A stretch of DNA of 64,000 bases, from contig NZ_CP129212.1 of NCBI RefSeq assembly GCF_030413175.1, positions 1,674,001 through 1,738,000 of the forward strand, written 5' to 3'. The translations under genes and the position numbers were made by a program. The notes beneath the pieces are model-generated. The model did no database searches. It had not been told where the DNA came from and worked only from the letters and a program-made list of their open reading frames with translations. The stretch comes from Bradyrhizobium roseum (GTDB lineage Bacteria > Pseudomonadota > Alphaproteobacteria > Rhizobiales > Xanthobacteraceae). This document shows, one piece after another, positions 35,484-44,968 of the stretch; positions within the stretch are counted from its first letter, which is position 1, and every line of letters starts with the position of its first letter.

Positions 35484-35715
35484 TTGTCGTGCCGGATCGA
35501 AGATTACGGGTTGATCGGCGATTGCGAGACCGCCGCGGCTGGTCGGCCGTAACGGATCGATCGACTGGTTATGCTGGCCGGCGTTCGACTCGGACGCCTG
35601 CTTTGCAGCACTTCTCGGCACTGAAAAGCACGGCTGCGCGCTGATCGCGCCGGCGGATTGCGAAGTCGCGCGAGCCGACACCCGTCTACGCCACGGCAGG
35701 CCCGGGCTGGGGTGA
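35484..35715 (+). pseudogene. remnant of a GH15 glucoamylase/trehalase gene, frameshifted and truncated
   Basis: Translating from 35484 gives RIEDYGLIGDCETAA, then one extra base near 35538 shifts the frame; in the next frame the homology continues as LVGRNGSIDWLCWPAFDS, ACFAALLGTEKHG and LIAPADCEVARADTRL, ending at a stop at 35713. This is the N-terminus of GH15 family proteins (glucoamylase or bacterial trehalase type), which are about 600 residues long; only about 75 codons survive. No later GH15 motifs are seen before the HAD gene, so the rest has been deleted. It lies 18 bases after malQ on the same strand, consistent with a former malQ-GH15 gene pair. Confidence 0.8.
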
Positions 35716-35880
35716 ACCTGCCTTCATGGGAGGATCTGGCGGTCGGGCACCGGCTCGCGCTTGCCGATCGTGCCCGGGCACCAAAGCGGATTCGCCACGC
35801 AAAGGCTTTGAGGAATCCTCGATTTATCCTTGATACGCGCTTGATACCGAAAGCATCGCCGAAGCGGATCGGGAATCCCG

Positions 35881-36684
35881 CTATCCGAGCCGCAGCACCG
35901 TCTCCATCGCGCGCGCAAATCCGTCGTGCTCGTTGCTGTCGGTCACATGCGTCGCACGCGTCTTGATGCTGTCGGCCGCGTTTCCCATCGCAAACGAGAT
36001 ACCGCTTTTGGCAAACATCGGCAGGTCGTTCTCCATGTCACCGATGGTCGCTACCGCCTCGGCCGGAATCCCCAGCCGCTTCGCGATTGCCGTAACGAAG
36101 GTGCCCTTGTCGTGACCGGACGGGGTGACGTCGAGATAATAGGTTTGCGAACGGACCGCGGTAGCTTCCTGTCCGATCGCCTCTTTCATCGCTACCTCGC
36201 AACGTTGCAGCAGGGCCGCGTCCGAACTGGCGCCGACGATCTTGCAGGAGGCGGCCAGATGCGGCGTGAAATCGGCGACGATGGTCGGATCGGCCTTGAT
36301 CGCCCGCTTCTCGTGCGGGACGTACTCGCCGTCGGGACTGCGCGTGTACCAGCGTTCGTTGGTGAACAGCCAGATATCGACGCCGAACGCCTTGAGCACG
36401 TCGAGGCTGCGCTGCGCTACATCAGCTCCGATCAGGTGCTGCTCGATCGGCTGGAGCGCGGCGTCCACGATCGAACTGCCGTTGAAGGCGCCGACGGGAA
36501 GCGTGATCGAAAGCGGCTCGATCAGAAAACCCATGCCCATGGTTGGACGGCTGGAGACGATGGTGAAGCCGATGCCGGCCGCGCGCAGCTTGCGTACGGC
36601 CACCCTGGCGCCATCGGTCAAAACCTTGTCCTTTGTCAATAGCGTGCCGTCGACGTCGGAAACGACCAGTGCGATGCGGGTCAT
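35881..36684 (-). CDS. Cof-type HAD-IIB family phosphatase
   Basis: Haloacid-dehalogenase hydrolase of 267 residues, probably acting on a sugar phosphate or related metabolite. Motif I is VSDVDGTLL (Asp10 nucleophile, Asp12), motif II includes TIVSSRP, a C2 cap follows, and motifs III/IV are seen in SGHDKGTFVTAIAKRLGI and TIGDMENDLPMFAKSGISFAMGNA. It is the last gene of the pentose phosphate operon and overlaps gntK by 4 bases. The substrate cannot be deduced; the context suggests a hexose- or gluconate-phosphate, perhaps as overflow control. Confidence 0.88.
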   Translation of the reverse strand: MTRIALVVSDVDGTLLTKDKVLTDGARVAVRKLRAAGIGFTIVSSRPTMGMGFLIEPLSITLPVGAFNGSSIVDAALQPIEQHLIGADVAQRSLDVLKAFGVDIWLFTNERWYTRSPDGEYVPHEKRAIKADPTIVADFTPHLAASCKIVGASSDAALLQRCEVAMKEAIGQEATAVRSQTYYLDVTPSGHDKGTFVTAIAKRLGIPAEAVATIGDMENDLPMFAKSGISFAMGNAADSIKTRATHVTDSNEHDGFARAMETVLRLG

Positions 36685-37205
36685 GGGGCAACCAGATCCA
36701 GTTGAGTGACAATATCATCGACGATTTGTTCGACCGACGCATCGATCGAGACAACGACCGGTCGCTCGCTCGCATCCGGCCGTTCCAGCGTCCTGAACTG
36801 GCTGGCGAGCAGGCCCGGGGGCATGAAGTGCCCCTTCCGCGCGGCGAGCCGGGCGGCGACCAGATCCTGCGTTCCGTCGAGAAAGACGATGCGGATGTCG
36901 TCGCGGCCGTGCACGAGCACCTCGCGATACGCGCGCTTCAGCGCCGAACAGGCGATCACGGCGCGCTCGCCGGCGGCCGACAGGCGGTCGATCTCGTCGG
37001 CGATCGCCTGCAGCCACGGCCAGCGGTCCTCGTCGGTCAGCGGCTGGCCCGCGCTCATCTTCGCGACATTGCTCGCCGGATGAAAGCCGTCGCCATCCTC
37101 GTAGCGCCAGCCGAGGCGCGCGGCGAGACGGTCGGCGACGGTGCTTTTGCCCGAGCCGGAAACGCCCATCACCACCAGCGCGCAAGGGGTCTTAGCGCCC
37201 ACCAA
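36681..37205 (-). CDS. gntK: gluconokinase
   Basis: Phosphorylates D-gluconate to 6-phosphogluconate, feeding the pathway encoded around it. The 174-residue P-loop kinase has Walker A GVSGSGKS (residues 14-21), the gluconate-kinase motifs RYEDGDGFHPASNVAKMSAGQPLTDEDRWPWL and ACSALKRAYREVLV, and the FMPPGLLASQFRTLE lid region. Full length for the GntK family. It overlaps pgl by 14 bases and the HAD gene by 4 bases. Confidence 0.95.
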   Translation of the reverse strand: MVGAKTPCALVVMGVSGSGKSTVADRLAARLGWRYEDGDGFHPASNVAKMSAGQPLTDEDRWPWLQAIADEIDRLSAAGERAVIACSALKRAYREVLVHGRDDIRIVFLDGTQDLVAARLAARKGHFMPPGLLASQFRTLERPDASERPVVVSIDASVEQIVDDIVTQLDLVAP

Positions 37206-37953
37206 AATTCTCCGGGATCGCGGCGCGGTCCACCAGCCAGAACGTTTCGCCGGTGGATCGCGCGCGGTTGGCGGGCAGGTTCTCGCCTGCGAAGACGCGC
37301 GTCAGGATCGCACGCTTGTCCGTGCCCGCAACCTCGAACAGCATTTCGCAGCAGGAGGCAAGCGTGGGCAACGTGAGCGTCACCCGCGGGACGAGCGGCG
37401 TGACATTCGCCCTGGGTACGCCGACAACCCAGCGCGCGGTCTCGTCGAGGGCGGGGTCGTCGGGAAACAGCGACGCAATATGGCCGTCGGGGCCGACACC
37501 CATCAGCACGAGATCGAACAGAGGACGAGCGTTATCGATTGCGTCCGCACCGTAGAACGATTGCAATTCCCGTTGGTAAAGCGCGGCAGCGCGATCGGGA
37601 TCTGTGAGGTCAGTAGTCGCGGTCGGAATCGGATGGATGTTTTCCGGCGGCGCGCACCGGTCCAGAAAGGCCGCCCGCGCCATGCTCATGTTGTGGAGCG
37701 GATCATTCGCGGGTACGAAGCGCTCGTCGCCAATGAACCAGTGCACGCGATGCCACGGCAGCCGGTTGCGATAGGATTCGGTTGCCAGCAGTTGATAGAG
37801 CCTTGTCGGGCTTGAGCCGCCGGTGAGGCAGATCGCCACGCGGCCGCGGTTGGCGGCTGTCCTGGCCAGCACATGCTCGGCGGCGGCAGCGGCCAGCGCC
37901 GTTGGGTCGGCGACTTCGATCACGCGGCGATTGTCGTTCAGGGCCATCGTCAC
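37192..37953 (-). CDS. pgl: 6-phosphogluconolactonase
   Basis: Hydrolyses 6-phosphogluconolactone, the product of Zwf, to 6-phosphogluconate. The 253-residue protein of the DevB/NagB-like family has ICLTGGSSPTRLYQLLA, VHWFIGDERFVPANDPLHNMSMARAAFL, DLVLMGVGPDGHIASLFPDDPAL and RVTLTLP, the standard block set. It overlaps zwf by 4 bases and gntK by 14 bases, so the three are almost certainly co-translated. Confidence 0.95.
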   Translation of the reverse strand: MTMALNDNRRVIEVADPTALAAAAAEHVLARTAANRGRVAICLTGGSSPTRLYQLLATESYRNRLPWHRVHWFIGDERFVPANDPLHNMSMARAAFLDRCAPPENIHPIPTATTDLTDPDRAAALYQRELQSFYGADAIDNARPLFDLVLMGVGPDGHIASLFPDDPALDETARWVVGVPRANVTPLVPRVTLTLPTLASCCEMLFEVAGTDKRAILTRVFAGENLPANRARSTGETFWLVDRAAIPENFGGR

Positions 37954-39461
37954 CCGAGTTTCCGCCAGCTTCGGCCGTCGCGCCGCAACAGTTCGTTGGC
38001 TTCCTCCGGCCCCTCGCTACCGGCCTTGTAGGTCTTCAGGCCGTCGGCGCCGGCTTTCTTCCAGGCATCGATGAACGGCTGCACCGCCTTCCAGCCGGCC
38101 TCGACGCTGTCGGCGCGCTGGAACAGGATGTTGTCGCCGATCATGCAGTCGTAGATCAGCGTCTCGTAGCCGGTGGAAGGCTCTGCCTTGAAGTAATCCT
38201 TGTAGCGAAATTTCATCTCGACGCCGTCGATCTGGATCGTCGGACCGGGTACCTTGGTGTTGAACTGCAGCGCGATGCCTTCGTTGGGTGCAACGCCGAT
38301 TACGAGATAGTTCTGCGCCAGTTTCTCGACGGGCGTGCAGTTGAACATCGCGAACGGGGCCTGCTTGAACTTGATCGCGACTTCCGTACGCTTGACGCCG
38401 AGCGCCTTGCCGGTGCGCAGGTAAAACGGAACGCCGGCCCAGCGCCAATTGTCGATGGCCAGTTTCAGTGCAGCATAGGTTTCGGTGGTGCTGCCAGCGG
38501 CGACGTCCTCGATCTTCCGATAGTCTTCGATCCGGTTATCGCCAATCCGGCCGGCCAGATACTGGCCGCGCACCGAATTTTGCAAGGCTTCCATCTCGCT
38601 CTGCGGCTGGATCGCGGCGAGCACGTCTGCCTTTGCGCCGCGCACCGAATGGGCGTCGAAACGGATCGGCGGCTCCATCGCGACCAGCGACAGCAGCTGA
38701 AACAGATGGTTGGGCACCATGTCGCGCAGCGCGCCGGTCTGGTCGTAGAAGCTGCCGCGATGCCCGACGCCCAGTTGTTCATCGACCGTGATCTGAACAT
38801 GGTCAATGTGGTTGCGATTCCAGATCGGCTCGAACATGCCGTTGGCGAAGCGCAGCACCAGAATGTTCTGCACCGTCTCCTTGCCGAGATAGTGATCGAT
38901 CCGGTAGATCTCGTGCTCGTTGACGAGCTTGAGCAATTCGTTGTTGAGCGCCTTTGCCGACGCCAAGTCGGTGCCGAACGGCTTTTCCACCACCAGCCGC
39001 CGCCACGCGCCGTTCTCGGCCAGCATGCCGGTGCGGCCGAGTTCGCGGCTGATCGGCAGGAACGCGTTGGGCGGGGTGGCCAGATAGAACAGCCGATTGC
39101 CGCCGGTGCCCCGGGCGGCCTCCAGTTCGTCGAGTTGCTTGCGCATTGCGTCAAAGGAAGCCGGATCTTTCGGATCGGCCTCGATGCAGGTGAGGCAGCC
39201 CAGCAGGCGTTGCGCGATGGCATCGTCCACCGGCCGGGTCGCGAATTGGCGCAGGCCCTTCATCAGGCTGTCACGCAGCTTGTCGCTCGTCATGCCCTTG
39301 CGGGCGATTCCGACCAGACAGAACTGGTCCGGGAGCAAATCGCCGGCGGCGAGGTTATAGAGGGCGGGGATCACCAGCCGGTGCGCGAGGTCGCCAGTCA
39401 CGCCGAAAATGACGAAGGAGCAGGGATCGGGTTTCTTCTGTGCTATCTGACCGACCGCCAT
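37950..39461 (-). CDS. zwf: glucose-6-phosphate 1-dehydrogenase
   Basis: First committed step of the oxidative pentose phosphate and Entner-Doudoroff routes: oxidises glucose-6-phosphate with NADP+. The 503-residue protein has the N-terminal nucleotide-binding segment FVIFGVTGDLAHRLVIPALYNL, the active-site signature RIDHYLGKETVQN, EKPFGTDLASA, and the C-terminal domain including YLRTGKALGVKRTEVAIKFK and YETLIYDCM. Full length. gnd lies 5 bases upstream of its start. Confidence 0.96.
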   Translation of the reverse strand: MAVGQIAQKKPDPCSFVIFGVTGDLAHRLVIPALYNLAAGDLLPDQFCLVGIARKGMTSDKLRDSLMKGLRQFATRPVDDAIAQRLLGCLTCIEADPKDPASFDAMRKQLDELEAARGTGGNRLFYLATPPNAFLPISRELGRTGMLAENGAWRRLVVEKPFGTDLASAKALNNELLKLVNEHEIYRIDHYLGKETVQNILVLRFANGMFEPIWNRNHIDHVQITVDEQLGVGHRGSFYDQTGALRDMVPNHLFQLLSLVAMEPPIRFDAHSVRGAKADVLAAIQPQSEMEALQNSVRGQYLAGRIGDNRIEDYRKIEDVAAGSTTETYAALKLAIDNWRWAGVPFYLRTGKALGVKRTEVAIKFKQAPFAMFNCTPVEKLAQNYLVIGVAPNEGIALQFNTKVPGPTIQIDGVEMKFRYKDYFKAEPSTGYETLIYDCMIGDNILFQRADSVEAGWKAVQPFIDAWKKAGADGLKTYKAGSEGPEEANELLRRDGRSWRKLG

Positions 39462-39466
39462 GCTGA

Positions 39467-40462
39467 TCAGGCCTTTGCGCCGGGTTTTTTCGGCGGCTCC
39501 CTGTGGCCGCCGAAGCCGGCTCGCATCGCGGAGAGGATCTTTTCCGCAAAGGTGTGGTCCTTGCGTGAACGGAAGCGCGCATAGAGCGCCGCTGTCAGCA
39601 CTTCCGCCGGCACCGCCTCGTCGATGGCGGCATTGACGGTCCAGCGGCCTTCGCCGGAATCTTCCACAAAGCCGGAGTAATTATCCAACGTCTGGTTTTC
39701 CGCCAGCGCGGACGCCGTGAGATCCAGCAGCCAGGACGGAATCACGCTGCCGCGCCGCCAGACCTCGGCGATGTCGGCAATATTCATATCGAAGCGATGC
39801 TCCGGCGGCAGCGCCTCGATATTGGCGTTCTTGAGAATGTCAAAACCCTCGGCATAGGCCTGCATCAGGCCGTATTCGATGCCATTGTGGATCATCTTGA
39901 CAAAATGTCCGGCGCCGGATGGGCCGGCGTGAATGTAACCTTGCTCGATGCGCGGATCGCGGCCCTCGCGCCCCGGCGTGCGCGGGATGTCGCCGATGCC
40001 GGGCGCCAGCGTCTTGAAGATCGGATCGAGCCGGTCCACCACCGCCTTGTCGCCGCCGATCATCATGCAATAGCCGCGCTCGATGCCCCATACGCCGCCG
40101 CTGGTGCCGACGTCGAGGTAGTGGAGGCCGTTGGCCTTCAGCGCCGCGCCGCGCCGCACGTCGTCCTGCCAGAACGTGTTGCCGCCGTCGATGATGACGT
40201 CGCCGGGCTGCATCAGTTTTGCCAGGGCCTCGATGGTCGCTTCGGTGATCTTGCCTGCCGGCAGCATCACCCAGGCGGTGCGCGGTTTCTCCAGCTTCGC
40301 CACGAAATCTTCCAGCGTATCGGCGCCGGTTGCGCCCTCGCCGGCGAGGGCGGCGACGGCCTTCACATCCTTGTCGTAGACCACGGCGGTGTGGCCATTG
40401 TTCATCAGCCGGCGGACGATATTGCCGCCCATCCGGCCGAGGCCGATCATGCCGAGTTGCAT
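39467..40462 (-). CDS. gnd: 6-phosphogluconate dehydrogenase, decarboxylating (short type)
   Basis: Converts 6-phosphogluconate to ribulose-5-phosphate and CO2. The 331-residue protein begins with the Rossmann motif [17 protein letters not shown], then [33 protein letters not shown] and [19 protein letters not shown]. It is the short form (about 330 residues, as in GndA/YqeC) which in characterised members often prefers NAD+, unlike the 470-residue NADP+ enzyme; cofactor use here is inferred. It lies 12 bases after tal-pgi. Confidence 0.94.
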   Translation of the reverse strand: MQLGMIGLGRMGGNIVRRLMNNGHTAVVYDKDVKAVAALAGEGATGADTLEDFVAKLEKPRTAWVMLPAGKITEATIEALAKLMQPGDVIIDGGNTFWQDDVRRGAALKANGLHYLDVGTSGGVWGIERGYCMMIGGDKAVVDRLDPIFKTLAPGIGDIPRTPGREGRDPRIEQGYIHAGPSGAGHFVKMIHNGIEYGLMQAYAEGFDILKNANIEALPPEHRFDMNIADIAEVWRRGSVIPSWLLDLTASALAENQTLDNYSGFVEDSGEGRWTVNAAIDEAVPAEVLTAALYARFRSRKDHTFAEKILSAMRAGFGGHREPPKKPGAKA

Positions 40463-40474
40463 ATCCTGAATTCC

Positions 40475-43321
40475 CTAGCTGAGTGCTTCTGCAATCGCGG
40501 CATCAAGGGCGGACAATCCTGATCCCAGATCGCCCTTGAGATGGACGCGCAAGGCGCGCCGCCCGCGCTCGGTGAGCACGTCGAAATCGCCGCGGGCCTG
40601 CGCGGCCAGGATGATGCCAAAACTGGCCTTCTGGCCGGGCACCTTCAGATCCTTGGCATCGTCGGCGGTGATCTGCAGGAATACGCCGCTGTCCGGTCCG
40701 CCCTTGTAGCACTGTCCGGTGGAATGCAGGAAGCGCGGGCCGAATTCCGCGCAGGTCGCGACGTGCCTGACGTTACGCACCGCGAGCCGCATCTTTTGCA
40801 GCGAGCCGATCGTGCCAGGATCGCGGGCGATGTAGGCCAGCAGGGCGACGTAGTCGCCGCTTTCCGAACGTGAAAGATGCGCCTTGATCCACGAGCCCAG
40901 CGTTCCGTTGGCACCGGCCTTGCGCAACTCGTCGGCATTGCGCTCGTCAGTATAGAGATCGGCCTCGTCGGTCGACATGACGGGCTGCTCCGCCGGCAGC
41001 TTTCCGGTCTTTTCGAATGCGCCCGTCAGCTCGCGGGTCTTGATCTTGGCGGCTTCGACATCGGGCTGGTTGAACGGATTGATGCCGAGCACCGCGCCGG
41101 CCACGGCGGTCGCCATCTCGAACCGGAAAAACTCCTGGCCGATATGGTCGATCGACTTCATGACAATGCGGACCACGGGATGTCCGGCCGCTTCAAGCGC
41201 CTTGAGCCGGTCGTCATGCGAGGCGTCGTCTTCGCCTTCGGTGCAGATATCGATGAAGAAGCGGTCGTTGCCGTACAGCGAGAGATCGCCGAGCGGCTCG
41301 CCGTCGATCGGGATGAGGCCCTTGCCTTCCTTGCCGGTGGATTCGGCGATCAGCTGCTCGGCCCAGGCGCCAAAGTCCGCGACCTTCGGCGATGAAGTGA
41401 TCGTCACCTTGTCGCGGCCTTCGAGGCCGGCGAGCCCCATCGCCAACCCAAGCTGAACGCCCGGGTTTTCGTGCGGCGGCACGTCGGCGCCGCAGGAGCG
41501 CACCATCGCCAGCGCATGGGTGATCAGGCTGCGAACGTCGATGCCGGCAGCGGCGGCTGGCACGAGGCCAAACGGCGACAGCACGGAGTAACGGCCGCCG
41601 ATGGTGGGATCCCCGTAGAAGATGCGGGCAAAGCCCTGTTTTGTGGCGACCTTCTGCAGCGACGAGCCGGGATCGGTGACCGCGATGAAGCGATGGCCGG
41701 CCTTGTCCTTGCCGATGGTCTTTGACACGCGATCAAAGAAATAATCCTTCATCACGTTCGGCTCGGTGGTGCCGCCGGACTTGCTGGAGACGATGAACAG
41801 GGTGTGGGCGAGATCGACCTTGTCCTCCATCGCGCGCACCTGTGCGGGATCGGTGGAATCGAGCACATGCAGCTTCGGGAATCCGGATTTTTTGGCAAAG
41901 GTCTCCGCCAGCACTTCCGGCCCCAGGCTCGATCCGCCCATGCCGAGCACGACCGCATCGCTGAAATTCTGCCCCTTCACGCGACGGGAAAAATCCTCGT
42001 AATCGGCGATATCGGCCGCTGCGGGACTGTTCAGCCAGCCCAGCCATTTGTCCTCGTCGTCGCCGGTCCAGACTGACTTGTCCTTCTGCCACAGCCGGCG
42101 GATCGTTGCGGATGCGCGCCAATCCTCGGTGCTCTTTTCGACGGCCTTCTTGATCCGGTCGCCGAGCGCGAGATGCTGGTGGTCGATGCCGCCCCCGAGC
42201 GAGGCTACGCGCTTCTGTGCGACCGCGCCGTAGAGCTTGTCGGCGGCATCGGCAAACAGCTTGACGCCGTCCTTCACCAATTCCTCGGTGATGGCGTCGA
42301 GCGAAATGCCGGACTTTTCGAGCTCTTCCAAAACCCGCCTGGCGTCCTCGATATTCTCTTCGAGGCTGTCGCGCGGCTTGCCGTGGTCGCGGAACGCATC
42401 GAGCGTAGCCGGCGGCACGGTGTTCACGGTGTTGGGACCAATCAGTTCCTCGACATAAAGCACGTCGCTGTAGTTTTTGTTCTTGGTGCCGGTCGAGGCC
42501 CACAGCAGACGTTGCGGCTTGGCGCCCTTGGCCGCGAGTTTTTCCCAGCGAGCGCCGGCGAACAGCTTCTTGTAATCCTGATAGGCGAGCTTGGCGTTGG
42601 CAATGGCGACCTTGCCCTTCAGTGCGCTCAGCCGTTCCTTCTCGCTGGGGTCGTTGGCCCTGGCAATCTTGTCGTCGAGCTGCTTGTCGACCGCGCTATC
42701 GATGCGGCTGACGAAGAAGGAGGCGACGCTGGCGACGGGCATGGGATCGCCACCGTTGGCGACGTATTTTTCGAGACCGGCGATGTAAGCCTCGGCGACC
42801 TCGCGATAGACTGCTTGCGAGAACAGCAGCGTGATATTGATGCTGATGCCTTCGCCGATCAGATGCTCGATCGCCGGCAGGCCCTCCGGCGTGGCCGGCA
42901 CCTTCACCATCAGGTTCTGCCGCTTGACGTCCTTCCAGAGCCGTTCGGCTTCCGCAATCGTCCCCTTGGTATCCATGGCCAGATAGGGCGAGACCTCGAG
43001 GCTGACAAAGCCGTCGGCGCCGTTCAGCCGGTCGTAAACCGGACGCAGCACATCGGCGGCGTTCTGGATGTCTTCGATCGCGACGGCCTCGAACAGGTCG
43101 GCGACCGGGCGGTCGCCGTTTTGCAAGGCCTTGCCGATCGCGCCGTCATACTCGTCCGAACTGCCGATCGCCTTCTCGAAGATCGAGGGGTTCGACGTCA
43201 CACCCTTGACGCCGTCGCTGTCGATCAGCGCCTTGAGGTCGCCCTTGGCGACGAAACCGCGGGCGAGGAAGTCCAGCCAGATCGCCTGGCCATGGTTTTC
43301 GAGCGTTTTGACGGGATTCAT
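40475..43321 (-). CDS. tal-pgi: bifunctional transaldolase / glucose-6-phosphate isomerase
   Basis: A 948-residue fusion joining two steps of hexose/pentose phosphate metabolism. Residues 1 to about 360 are a transaldolase (LKALIDSDGVKGVTSNPSIFEKAI, the Schiff-base lysine in NLMVKVPATPEGL, ISINITLLFS); residues from about 380 are a phosphoglucose isomerase (VVLGMGGSSLGPEVLAETF, FIVSSKSGGTTEPNVMKDYFFDRV, and the C-terminal QKMRLAVRNVRHVATC part). The fusion is known in Bradyrhizobium-type bacteria and others. It leads the pentose phosphate operon, so its upstream region (about 240 bp to the divergent small gene) should carry the promoter. Confidence 0.95.
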   Translation of the reverse strand: MNPVKTLENHGQAIWLDFLARGFVAKGDLKALIDSDGVKGVTSNPSIFEKAIGSSDEYDGAIGKALQNGDRPVADLFEAVAIEDIQNAADVLRPVYDRLNGADGFVSLEVSPYLAMDTKGTIAEAERLWKDVKRQNLMVKVPATPEGLPAIEHLIGEGISINITLLFSQAVYREVAEAYIAGLEKYVANGGDPMPVASVASFFVSRIDSAVDKQLDDKIARANDPSEKERLSALKGKVAIANAKLAYQDYKKLFAGARWEKLAAKGAKPQRLLWASTGTKNKNYSDVLYVEELIGPNTVNTVPPATLDAFRDHGKPRDSLEENIEDARRVLEELEKSGISLDAITEELVKDGVKLFADAADKLYGAVAQKRVASLGGGIDHQHLALGDRIKKAVEKSTEDWRASATIRRLWQKDKSVWTGDDEDKWLGWLNSPAAADIADYEDFSRRVKGQNFSDAVVLGMGGSSLGPEVLAETFAKKSGFPKLHVLDSTDPAQVRAMEDKVDLAHTLFIVSSKSGGTTEPNVMKDYFFDRVSKTIGKDKAGHRFIAVTDPGSSLQKVATKQGFARIFYGDPTIGGRYSVLSPFGLVPAAAAGIDVRSLITHALAMVRSCGADVPPHENPGVQLGLAMGLAGLEGRDKVTITSSPKVADFGAWAEQLIAESTGKEGKGLIPIDGEPLGDLSLYGNDRFFIDICTEGEDDASHDDRLKALEAAGHPVVRIVMKSIDHIGQEFFRFEMATAVAGAVLGINPFNQPDVEAAKIKTRELTGAFEKTGKLPAEQPVMSTDEADLYTDERNADELRKAGANGTLGSWIKAHLSRSESGDYVALLAYIARDPGTIGSLQKMRLAVRNVRHVATCAEFGPRFLHSTGQCYKGGPDSGVFLQITADDAKDLKVPGQKASFGIILAAQARGDFDVLTERGRRALRVHLKGDLGSGLSALDAAIAEALS

Positions 43322-43562
43322 GGGGCCTGTTCTGTTCGGTCGGTTTTCGGGTTTCCGGCAGCTTTCGGGGGCAGGGCGGGAAAGTCAATATTTGGTTCGG
43401 CCCGCAGGCGGAACGAATGGGAGAAGCTACCACGATATTGCGATCGGTTCCGGTGCGATCCCCAAATACCCGTTCTGTCAGTGGACCCGGCGATGGGTCG
43501 AACCGGCTTCCCCGGAAGCGACACCAACCGTCGCAGAGCACGAAGTCGTGAAGGAGGCCATT

Positions 43563-43817
43563 GTGAAGTGTCGTATGTCAGTCACCGCCGGCCTCGTTTT
43601 ATTGTCTGCCCTGACCCTGCCCGGCGCGGCATCTATGCAAGCGGCGGGCATAAGCGTGCAGTTGGGCGGGCATGGGCACAATGTCCCGCGGGCGATCGCG
43701 GGTGGGCATAACCCGCATGTCGACGCCGCGCGGACGCGGCTGCAGACGAATCCGAACACGAGAACTATTCAACCGAATATGACCGGCGAAAGTGCGGCGA
43801 TCAAATCGCGCAAATGA
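43563..43817 (+). CDS. small exported protein of unknown function
   Basis: An 84-residue protein starting at GTG 43563, 5 bases after an aaggagg ribosome site. The N-terminus (KCRMSVTAGLVLLSALTLPGAASMQAAG) is a signal peptide with likely cleavage near residue 28. The mature part is about 55 residues, rich in His, Asn, Gly and Thr (QLGGHGHNVPRAIAGGHNPH, TNPNTRTIQPN), with no cysteine. No family recognised. The histidine-glycine part could bind metal, but this is speculation. It is convergent with the DsrE-like gene (22 bp). Confidence 0.6.
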   Translation: MKCRMSVTAGLVLLSALTLPGAASMQAAGISVQLGGHGHNVPRAIAGGHNPHVDAARTRLQTNPNTRTIQPNMTGESAAIKSRK

Positions 43818-43839
43818 GCGCTCGACGCGGCAGTCGATC

Positions 43840-44289
43840 TCAAGGCCGGATGTAGAGATAACCTTGCGATTGCAACTCGGCGATCCGCACCACGCCGCCG
43901 TGCTCGGCGGCGACGAAACCCGGCAGCAATTCCCTCAGCGTGACGTTCTGCGACGTCATGGTGTTGCCGCAGGCGGCGAACTCAAGGCCGGCTTTGGAGA
44001 ACTGACCGACGCGCTTCGAAACGTCAGGATTGGCGGAAGCGGAATGAAACGCCCGCAATGCCTGGCCGTGCACCACCAGCGCGATCGTGACATTGTGGGG
44101 ACCGCCGACGCCGTCGTAGTGGTTCTGGATGTTGCCCAGCACGAAGCTGACCTTGTCGAGGTCGGCGAGGTGATAAACCACCTTCAATTTCCTGGAAGGC
44201 GCGACGTCGCCAGCCGCACTGGCGCGGGAGACCGTAAAGGCCGCGCTGAAGGCCGAAACTGCGCCCCACAGGATGTTACGTCGATGCAT
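43840..44289 (-). CDS. exported DsrE-family protein
   Basis: A 149-residue protein with an N-terminal export signal containing a twin arginine (HRRNILWGAVSAFSAAF, then SRASAAG). The mature part has the DsrE/DsrF-like fold pattern: KVVYHLADLDKVSFVLGNIQNHYDGVGGPHNVTIALVVHG, LEFAACGNTM with a conserved cysteine, and LLPGFVAAEHGGVVRIAELQSQGYLYIRP. Relatives are usually annotated as periplasmic DsrE-like proteins; the role may involve sulfur relay or redox, but no partner sulfur-oxidation genes are nearby. Confidence 0.82.
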   Translation of the reverse strand: MHRRNILWGAVSAFSAAFTVSRASAAGDVAPSRKLKVVYHLADLDKVSFVLGNIQNHYDGVGGPHNVTIALVVHGQALRAFHSASANPDVSKRVGQFSKAGLEFAACGNTMTSQNVTLRELLPGFVAAEHGGVVRIAELQSQGYLYIRP

Positions 44290-44362
44290 GGAATTTTCTC
44301 CCCACCGACGCTATATATAACAGTGCCATGCAGCCGGTCTCGCCAATACTGTGCAGTGTGGT

Positions 44363-44968
44363 TCACTTGTGCCGGAGCGCCGCAAGTTCCTTGCGGTCCG
44401 TCACCAACTCGGAGCATTCGTGCAGATCCGCTCGATCGACACGGAAGACCTTGTCGTCGGCACCGGCAACCAGATCGTTGCTGGCATCGTCGTCAGGCTT
44501 GTTGCGCTCCCAGATTCTGATCCGCTCCAGCCGGATCAGCGCGGATTTGTCGTCTTTCATTGCGACCTCAATGCCGCCGCCTTCGCAATCGACGCCGCAG
44601 CCGAGCCGGATTTCGCCACCGGTGTTCTCGGCGACGATGTGACTGCAGTAGCCGCTGGAGTCGAAATTGCCGGCGCGGTGGCGATATTTGAAGCCGAGCC
44701 GAAACGAATAATTGACGGTCTTGTCTTCGGGCGCATCTTCGGCGGTCACCAGGAGCTTCATCGCGCTGACCTTCTGCTTCGGATGCTGCGCCAGATGACC
44801 GGCGCTATAGCGACGCACGAAGCAGGCATAGGTCTTCTGGCCAAGCGGTCCGCCGAACATCCTGTTGTCGAAGGCGGTGGCTTTGGCTTTGTCGACGCCG
44901 TCCTGGGCGTTGCAGGCATTGGCGCCGATGATGGAGGCGATGGCAACGGCAAGGAAGGCGGATTTCAT
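44363..44968 (-). CDS. exported cysteine-containing protein of unknown function
   Basis: A 201-residue protein with a signal peptide (MKSAFLAVAIASIIGANA, then CNAQDG). The mature part has six scattered cysteines (in YACFVRRY, GYCSHIV, GCGVDCEGG, HECSEL), suggesting disulfides in the periplasm, and a DUF-like beta-rich body (YSFRLGFKYRHRAGNFDSSGYCSH, IRLGCGVDCEGGGIEVAM, ALIRLERIRIWE). No family named with confidence. It lies on the same strand as the DsrE-like gene, 73 bp upstream, so the two may be transcribed together. Confidence 0.7.
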   Translation of the reverse strand: MKSAFLAVAIASIIGANACNAQDGVDKAKATAFDNRMFGGPLGQKTYACFVRRYSAGHLAQHPKQKVSAMKLLVTAEDAPEDKTVNYSFRLGFKYRHRAGNFDSSGYCSHIVAENTGGEIRLGCGVDCEGGGIEVAMKDDKSALIRLERIRIWERNKPDDDASNDLVAGADDKVFRVDRADLHECSELVTDRKELAALRHK

